A stretch of 10,132 nt of DNA, taken from the NCBI GenBank assembly GCA_017354515.1, contig JAFMQT010000091.1, positions 1 to 10,132 on the forward strand, read 5' to 3'. The notes under the pieces were generated by a model. That model had not been told where the DNA came from. It made no database searches and saw only the letters and a program-made list of their open reading frames with translations. A program made the translations under genes and the position numbers. Below are positions 6,715 through 10,132 of this stretch, in pieces; position 1 is the stretch's first letter, and each line of letters opens with the position of its first letter. The DNA comes from Nocardia sp. (GTDB taxonomy: Bacteria; Actinomycetota; Actinomycetes; Mycobacteriales; Mycobacteriaceae).

Positions 6715-7013
6715 CGACCACCCGCCTCGACCGCAGGGACCGACACCACGTGCGCGGCAACATAATCCGACAACGCCGCATCCAACAGATCCCGCAACCC
6801 GGCAGCCTGCTCCGGCCTCAAATGCATCTGCATCGCCGCATAGGCGGAACTGTCGTGCGGGGCAACCTCCACGACCACCTGATCGGCATACGAGGCATAC
6901 GAGACCCGGAACGAACCATGAACACTCATGCCGGCAGCAACACCGGTATCCACCGGGCGCCGACCACGCTCGTCGAGCTCCGCGACGTACTCACCGAGGT
7001 AGTTCTTCTCCAT
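6711..7013 (-). CDS. Hypothetical 100-aa operon protein
   Basis: A soluble protein of unrecognised family. The central part (about 34-52, SFRVSYASYADQVVVEVAP) looks like beta strands. The stretch 66-88 (LRPEQAAGLRDLLDAALSDYV) is a probable amphipathic helix, and the tail is Val/Ala-rich. This beta-then-helix layout is frequent in small actinobacterial element proteins but gives no function. ATG 7013-7011 is preferred as the start because the AGGGGG Shine-Dalgarno (minus strand, 7023-7018) leaves 4 nt to this ATG. The in-frame GTG at 7016 would leave only 1 nt. The gap to the preceding HTH gene is 8 nt. It opens the chain of nine overlapping genes, with its TGA shared with the following GTG. 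Confidence 0.62.
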   Translation of the reverse strand: MEKNYLGEYVAELDERGRRPVDTGVAAGMSVHGSFRVSYASYADQVVVEVAPHDSSAYAAMQMHLRPEQAAGLRDLLDAALSDYVAAHVVSVPAVEAGGR

Positions 7014-7021
7014 CACGCCCC

Positions 7022-7228
7022 CTAGACCTGGCTCAGGGGACGGACCAGCGCGAGCACCTGATCGCGGTCGACCTTGATCAGTCGCGGACCGACCTGGAAG
7101 CCCTCCAGAAGGCCGCCCTCAACCCAGCGCCGGATCGTCCGGGGATGCACCCCACCGGCCAGGACGGCGGCATCACGAAGGCTGATCAGCGTGTGCCCCG
7201 CATTACTTGAACCATTGCGCCTGCTCAT
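7022..7228 (-). CDS. MerR/HTH_17-type small DNA-binding protein, excisionase-like
   Basis: A 68-residue protein with a single winged helix of the MerR/excisionase class: LISLRDAAVLAGGVHPRTIRRWVEGGLL (14-41) followed by the wing FQVGPRLIKVDRDQVLAL (44-61). The pattern of a helix, a TIRRWVE recognition helix and a G-R-x-x-K-V wing is typical of small Xis-like proteins. In AICEs such proteins direct excision or control transfer genes. No integrase is in the window, so Xis activity cannot be inferred from linkage, and a role as local regulator of the divergent region is equally likely. It is the first gene of the leftward operon, with AGGAG 8-9 nt upstream of ATG 7228-7226. The predicted transcript leader is about 50 nt. 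The half-site array over its promoter suggests autoregulation or regulation by the divergent GntR protein. Confidence 0.8.
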   Translation of the reverse strand: MSRRNGSSNAGHTLISLRDAAVLAGGVHPRTIRRWVEGGLLEGFQVGPRLIKVDRDQVLALVRPLSQV

Positions 7229-7255
7229 GAATGTCTCTCCTCCGGATATCAGGTC

Positions 7256-7317
7256 GACATCAGATTGTGTATCTGATGTCTTAAAGATAGATCTGATGTC
7301 TTCTGATGTCCAGACAT
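7256..7317. promoter_or_regulatory. Operator array: phased TCTGATGTC half-sites
   Basis: Perfect direct copies of TCTGATGTC occur at 7272-7280, 7292-7300 and 7302-7310, that is 20 and 10 bp apart. An inverted copy, GACATCAGA, is at 7256-7264. The first two outer sites form a perfect 10-bp-arm dyad GACATCAGAT-TGTGT-ATCTGATGTC (7256-7280). A shorter dyad ATGTC-CA-GACAT closes the array (7306-7317), and a degenerate GATATCAGG lies at 7245-7253. Spacing in whole helical turns puts the copies on the same DNA face, as expected for cooperative repressor binding. The array spans the -35/-10 of the leftward promoter. The binding protein is unknown; the 68-aa HTH protein and the GntR-kinase are the candidates. 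Confidence 0.8.
7284..7312 (-). promoter_or_regulatory. Leftward promoter for the HTH/transfer operon
   Basis: Read on the minus strand, TGGACA (7312-7307) and TATCTT (7289-7284) are separated by exactly 17 nt. They match the -35 and -10 consensus at 5/6 and 4/6 positions. Transcription would begin near 7277 and give a leader of about 50 nt ending in a GGAGGAG Shine-Dalgarno. Two TCTGATGTC half-sites occupy the spacer, so a bound repressor would block the polymerase directly. Confidence 0.6.
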
Positions 7318-7375
7318 TCGCGCGTTTTTCGTCACAAACAAGCAGGGGGCGGAAGAATGCCCAGGCCAGACGGGC

Positions 7376-7406
7376 TTGACGTGGGTACCAACTGATAGCT
7401 TTGGAT
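7376..7406 (+). promoter_or_regulatory. Possible rightward promoter of the GntR-kinase operon
   Basis: TTGACG at 7376-7381 is a good -35 element. The best -10 candidates, TTGGAT (7401-7406, 19-nt spacer) and TAGCTT (7396-7401, 14-nt spacer), are both imperfect, so the exact promoter is uncertain. The interval contains the palindrome GGTACC (7384-7389), within GGTACCAACT. This could be an operator for the GntR winged helix encoded just downstream. Confidence 0.35.
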
Positions 7407-7418
7407 GCACCACGACGG

Positions 7419-7435
7419 ACGTAGGAGGACTACGT
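7419..7435 (+). promoter_or_regulatory. Hairpin enclosing the ribosome-binding site of the GntR-kinase gene
   Basis: ACGTAG (7419-7424), loop GAGGA (7425-7429) and CTACGT (7430-7435) form a perfect 6-bp stem. The strong Shine-Dalgarno AGGAGG (7423-7428) is partly in the loop, and the first two bases of the GTG start (7434-7436) are in the 3' arm. The fold could lower or gate initiation. Six base pairs with two A-T ends is modest, so this may be incidental. Confidence 0.4.
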
Positions 7436-8258
7436 GGACACCTCAGGGGATGCGCGGCATCGGCAGATCGCCCGCGAGATCCGCAACGAGATCGAAGCCG
7501 GGCGGCTGCGACCGGGCCAGAAGCTGCCGAGCACACGGGTGCTAGCCGAACAATTCGGTGTAAGCGTCGCGCCCGTGAACGACGCCATGGCCATCCTCGA
7601 GGAAGAGGGACTAGTTGTTAGCCGTCCCCGCTCCGGACGGATGGTCAGCGACACCGCCACCCCGGGCGCCCCGCGCCCTCGGCGAGGTCGGCCACAGGTG
7701 ATTTACGTCGGCGGCTATGCCGGCAGTGGAAAGACAGAGTTCGGGGCGGTACTAGCGAGGCTGACCGGCTGGGCGATTCTCGATAAGGACACGATCACCA
7801 GAGCAGTTGTTGACACTGCACTCGTGCGACTAGGGAGCACAGTCGCCGACCGCGAATCCCCCATTTACCTGGACATCGTGCGCCCGGCCGAGTACGAGTG
7901 TCTCGCTGCTGCTGTTCGCGAGAACGTCAGCTGTGGAGTGAGCGTGATTACGACTGCGCCATACATCAAGGAATTTGCCGCCGAAGCATGGTTTCGCCGA
8001 ACCGCCGCCGAACTGGACACTCTTGGCGCCGACATGGAGGTGGTCTGGATTCGGTGTGAGCCGGATTCGATGCACCAGTACATCTCACGCCGGGGCGCCG
8101 CCCGCGATTCCTGGAAACTCGCCAATTGGGACGAATACGTTCGGAATATCAACACCACTTTCGAACCGCCTTGGCAGCACACGATCGTCACGAACGATCC
8201 CAACTCGCCCCCGCTACCGGAGCAGGCCCAAGCGTTGATCAAGTCGCTACAGGACTGA
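7434..8258 (+). CDS. GntR-family winged helix fused to a P-loop (AAA_33-type) kinase
   Basis: A 274-residue two-domain protein. Residues about 9-72 are a GntR DNA-binding domain: IAREIRNEIEAGRLRPGQKLPSTRVLAEQF, then SVAPVNDAMAILEEEGLVVSRPRSGR. A Pro/Arg linker (76-87) leads to a P-loop domain beginning VIYVGGYAGSGKT (89-101, Walker A GYAGSGKT). It continues with LDKDTITR (116-123, an acidic substrate-side motif), VITTAPYIKEF (171-181), VVWIRCEP (203-210) and a lid-like RRGAARDSWKLANWDEYV (219-236). The second half resembles the small-molecule kinase group that includes zeta-like and chloramphenicol phosphotransferase-like proteins. Related GntR-kinase or stand-alone kinase proteins occur on actinobacterial elements, with no established substrate that I know of. 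The kinase half replaces the usual GntR effector-binding domain, so it may sense a nucleotide or phosphorylatable ligand. The start is GTG 7434 with AGGAGG 5 nt upstream. The downstream gene begins 1 nt after its stop. Confidence 0.83.
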   Translation: MDTSGDARHRQIAREIRNEIEAGRLRPGQKLPSTRVLAEQFGVSVAPVNDAMAILEEEGLVVSRPRSGRMVSDTATPGAPRPRRGRPQVIYVGGYAGSGKTEFGAVLARLTGWAILDKDTITRAVVDTALVRLGSTVADRESPIYLDIVRPAEYECLAAAVRENVSCGVSVITTAPYIKEFAAEAWFRRTAAELDTLGADMEVVWIRCEPDSMHQYISRRGAARDSWKLANWDEYVRNINTTFEPPWQHTIVTNDPNSPPLPEQAQALIKSLQD

Positions 8259-8259
8259 C

Positions 8260-9513
8260 ATGGATACCGCGATCGTCTTGTACGGCCCGCCGGCCTCGGG
8301 GAAAGACACCGTGACCGCCGCACTGGTCGATCGTGACCAGAGATTCCGCCACTACCAACGTATGAAGGTCGGCGCGGGCCGCACCGCGGGTTACCGGATG
8401 ATCTCACCGGCCGAGTTCGAGCAACTGACTTCCGCCGGCGAAATCATCTACTCGAACTCGCGGTACGGATCGACCTACATCATCGATCGCCCTGAACTGG
8501 CGAAGAGCCTTGCCGCTCGCCAAGTTCCGGTGATCCATGTCGGCCAGCTCGAGGCGGTAGACGCGCTCCTTGCCGCTGCACCCAATACCCGTTGGGTCGT
8601 AACCGAACTATGGTGCCCGCGCGAAATTGCGGCCGAGCGGATCGATGCACGAAACACCGGCGACACAGCCGAGCGCCTCGAGGCCTGGGAAGCGACACCG
8701 CGGCTGGCCACCGCCGATGTACGGATCGACACAGCGCTGATCGATCCTGTCGCTGCGGCCGGCCAAATCATCGAGGCTGTCGACGCTGCCAGATGCACGG
8801 TCGTCGTGCCCGCGATGCACCTCGTTCAGCCAGACGGCACCTTGGATATGGTCGCGACGCAGCTCTACGCATCGGCAGCCGCTACCAGTTGGGTCGACTA
8901 CTTCCTCATCAACGGGTCGACCGCGTCCGGTAACGAGCTGCCACACTCCCAACGAACGAGCGTTCTCGATGCCTGGCTCGAAGCGGTCGGCCCCAACCGA
9001 TTGCTCGCCTGCGCGTGGTCTACAAACGACATTGCGGCGGCAGCCGAACGTCGAGTAACGCCTATGGCAGTGCTGAAGGCCGGTTCTCGGCCAGAGGCTC
9101 AACGGTTCCTCCGCACTCTTCCAGCCGGATCAATGATCTACAGCCACCCCGAGTTCGGTCACCGATTCGATGCAGAGCTGGCACGCTGGGCGAAGGATTC
9201 CGGCTGTCTTCCGGTCGCGGGAAAGATCTCGAAGATTTCGCTAACTGAAATCACTGAAATCCAGCGCGTTGCACCAGAATTCGCCATATGGGATGGCTCA
9301 TCGCGGCGAATCCGGAAGTCGATTAGCGCTGGCGCGGGCGGAATCGTCGCAATGCCTCTCGCCGCGCGGCTCACAGACCTCCCCCCGCGCAGCCTCTCTC
9401 TGATTCAGCCGATTGTCGATGCTCTCCGAAAAGAACTCGACCAGCTCCCAGACCGAGCTGCCAAGCGTCGATGGTTGCTCGACCAGATTCAGAAGCCTTG
9501 GGCCGGCCCGTAG
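8260..9513 (+). CDS. Guanylate-kinase-like P-loop domain fused to a DHDPS/NAL-type aldolase
   Basis: A 417-residue fusion. Residues 1-175 form a nucleotide-kinase-like domain: IVLYGPPASGKDT (5-17, Walker A), YRMISPAEFEQLTSAGEIIY (45-64) resembling the substrate region of guanylate kinase, VIHVGQLEAVDAL (91-103), and an Arg-rich lid at 117-148. SGKD recalls PhnN as well as Gmk. Residues 180-400 look like a class I aldolase barrel of the dihydrodipicolinate synthase/N-acetylneuraminate lyase family: VPAMHLVQPDGTLD (183-196), NGST (218-221), IYSHPEFG (293-300), GKISKISLTEI (321-331) and AGAGGIVAMPLA (357-368). By family comparison S220-T221, Y294 and K322 would be the pyruvate-binding pair, the catalytic Tyr and the Schiff-base Lys. 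The reaction is unassigned. The start ATG 8260 is 1 nt after the GntR-kinase stop, with AGGA 5 nt upstream. Third-codon GC looks lower than in the leftward operon. Confidence 0.78.
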   Translation: MDTAIVLYGPPASGKDTVTAALVDRDQRFRHYQRMKVGAGRTAGYRMISPAEFEQLTSAGEIIYSNSRYGSTYIIDRPELAKSLAARQVPVIHVGQLEAVDALLAAAPNTRWVVTELWCPREIAAERIDARNTGDTAERLEAWEATPRLATADVRIDTALIDPVAAAGQIIEAVDAARCTVVVPAMHLVQPDGTLDMVATQLYASAAATSWVDYFLINGSTASGNELPHSQRTSVLDAWLEAVGPNRLLACAWSTNDIAAAAERRVTPMAVLKAGSRPEAQRFLRTLPAGSMIYSHPEFGHRFDAELARWAKDSGCLPVAGKISKISLTEITEIQRVAPEFAIWDGSSRRIRKSISAGAGGIVAMPLAARLTDLPPRSLSLIQPIVDALRKELDQLPDRAAKRRWLLDQIQKPWAGP

Positions 9514-9528
9514 TTCGCGTGCGGGATC

Positions 9529-10132
9529 CTAAACCTCACGAGTGGTCATGCTCAGTAGTTGGTGGGCGTAGTGATCGCGCAACTCGGCGACGAGGCGGCG
9601 CTGCCAGGCTCGGGTCATGACCGCATGCGTCAGGCGGCGAGCCGTGCGCGGCGCGGCCGTGATCGTGGCTGCCAGATTCATTGCCCGAGAAAGTAACTCG
9701 TCGCGAGGCAGCACCTCGTTCACCAGACCTAGCCGGTGGGCTTCCTCGGCGCTTATGCGATGCCCGGCGTAGACGATGTGGTTGGCGCGTTTGACACCGA
9801 TGAGATCGCGAAGCACCAGATACATTCCGTCGCCGGGGACCGATCCAGCACGGAAGTTGCCGTCACAAAACGACACATCTGGTGCGCAGAGGGTCAAATC
9901 GCACAGCAGTGGCAACTCCAGCCGGATCCCGGGCCCATTGATCACCGCGATGGTGGGAACGTCGAGATCGAAGACGACCCTTTCCAGGACCCTGATGCCA
10001 TCGTTGTACTGCTCATGAACAAGGTCGGCACCCCATTGCGACAGCGGTTGCCCGAACGATTCCGCGTCCACTCCGCCGAGCCAGGCATCACCGGTACCGG
10101 TGATGACCACAACCTCGTTGTCGCGGGGGGGG
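9529..10132 (-). CDS. Crotonase-superfamily protein (enoyl-CoA hydratase/isomerase or 6-oxocamphor hydrolase-like), 5' partial
   Basis: About 200 residues are visible. The frame is open to the right edge, so the N-terminus lies outside; the internal GTG at 10110 is not taken as the start because NEVVVITGTGDAW continues a typical crotonase strand across it. Landmarks are VVVITGTGDAW, PTIAVINGPGIRLELPLLCDL (oxyanion-hole region), VSFCDGNFRAGSVPGDGMY, then GHRISAEEAHRLGLVNEVLP and a C-terminal helical region. The FxDGxxFxxGxVPGDG pattern resembles 6-oxocamphor hydrolase. From memory that enzyme has a catalytic His where this one has Asn (DGNF), while the Asp of VPGDG is kept, so the same chemistry is doubtful. 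Typical roles are beta-oxidation or ring-cleavage hydrolysis. It converges on the kinase-aldolase gene with only 15 nt between the stops. The gene appears unrelated to transfer and may be chromosomal flank or cargo. Confidence 0.82.
   Translation of the reverse strand, partial: PPRDNEVVVITGTGDAWLGGVDAESFGQPLSQWGADLVHEQYNDGIRVLERVVFDLDVPTIAVINGPGIRLELPLLCDLTLCAPDVSFCDGNFRAGSVPGDGMYLVLRDLIGVKRANHIVYAGHRISAEEAHRLGLVNEVLPRDELLSRAMNLAATITAAPRTARRLTHAVMTRAWQRRLVAELRDHYAHQLLSMTTREV

Noticed and set aside
5286..7025. 579-codon plus-strand open frame
   Set aside because: It lies antisense to six overlapping minus-strand genes with ribosome-binding sites and overlap geometry. Its composition is Pro/Arg/Thr-rich with no recognisable fold.
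7256..7317. CRISPR-like direct repeats
   Set aside because: The 9-bp units are too short, too few and spaced by 10-20 bp with no spacers. They fit an operator array.
7359..7375. Weak stem GCCC...GGGC upstream of the rightward promoter
   Set aside because: Four-base arms with a 9-nt loop and no T-tract are expected by chance in this composition.
9514..9528. Bidirectional terminator between convergent genes
   Set aside because: Only 15 nt separate the stops and no stem-loop with a T-run is visible.
10125..10132. Run of eight G at the right edge
   Set aside because: It could be a sequencing or contig-end artefact or simply Pro codons of the crotonase. Nothing can be concluded from the edge.

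Overview
The window is very GC-rich DNA with GTG starts and dense, overlapping genes. Protein content (pSAM2-type FtsK/TraB translocase, replication-relaxation-like protein, RRQRL-like protein, GntR-kinase fusion) points to an actinomycete of the Nocardia/Rhodococcus kind carrying an integrated conjugative element (AICE-like). No tRNA, rRNA, integrase, IS or CRISPR is visible. The organism assignment is inference from composition and gene families.

Layout. Positions 1-7228 hold a leftward (minus-strand) block of eleven genes. In transcription order they are: a MerR-type/excisionase-like helix-turn-helix protein (7022-7228); a 100-aa hypothetical; a 57-aa membrane protein; a 108-aa single-pass membrane protein; a 179-aa coiled-coil protein; a 128-aa RRQRL-like protein; a C5-cytosine DNA methyltransferase; a zinc-knuckle/multi-HTH protein; a replication-relaxation-like protein; a membrane-anchored FtsK/TraB-like DNA translocase; and a partial gene leaving the window at position 1. 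Eight successive junctions from the 100-aa gene to the translocase are exact 4-nt ATGA/GTGA stop-start overlaps, so these nine genes look like one translationally coupled transcript.

Positions 7229-7433 form a divergent control region. It contains an array of TCTGATGTC half-sites lying over a good leftward promoter (TGGACA-17-TATCTT), a weaker rightward promoter, and a small hairpin that holds the Shine-Dalgarno and start codon of the rightward operon.

Positions 7434-9513 hold a rightward two-gene operon. The first gene is a GntR winged helix fused to a P-loop kinase. The second is a guanylate-kinase-like P-loop domain fused to a dihydrodipicolinate synthase/N-acetylneuraminate lyase-type aldolase whose catalytic Ser-Thr, Tyr and Lys all appear to be present. 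Its substrate is unknown. This pair is the best candidate for an undescribed system here.

Positions 9529-10132 hold a convergent partial crotonase-family gene. It looks like chromosomal metabolism or cargo, so the right end of the element may lie near 9514-9528 or beyond the window.

Working model (inference): the HTH protein and the GntR-kinase regulate divergently from the shared intergenic region. The leftward operon supplies DNA transfer, processing and methylation functions. The rightward pair senses and/or processes a small phosphorylatable metabolite.
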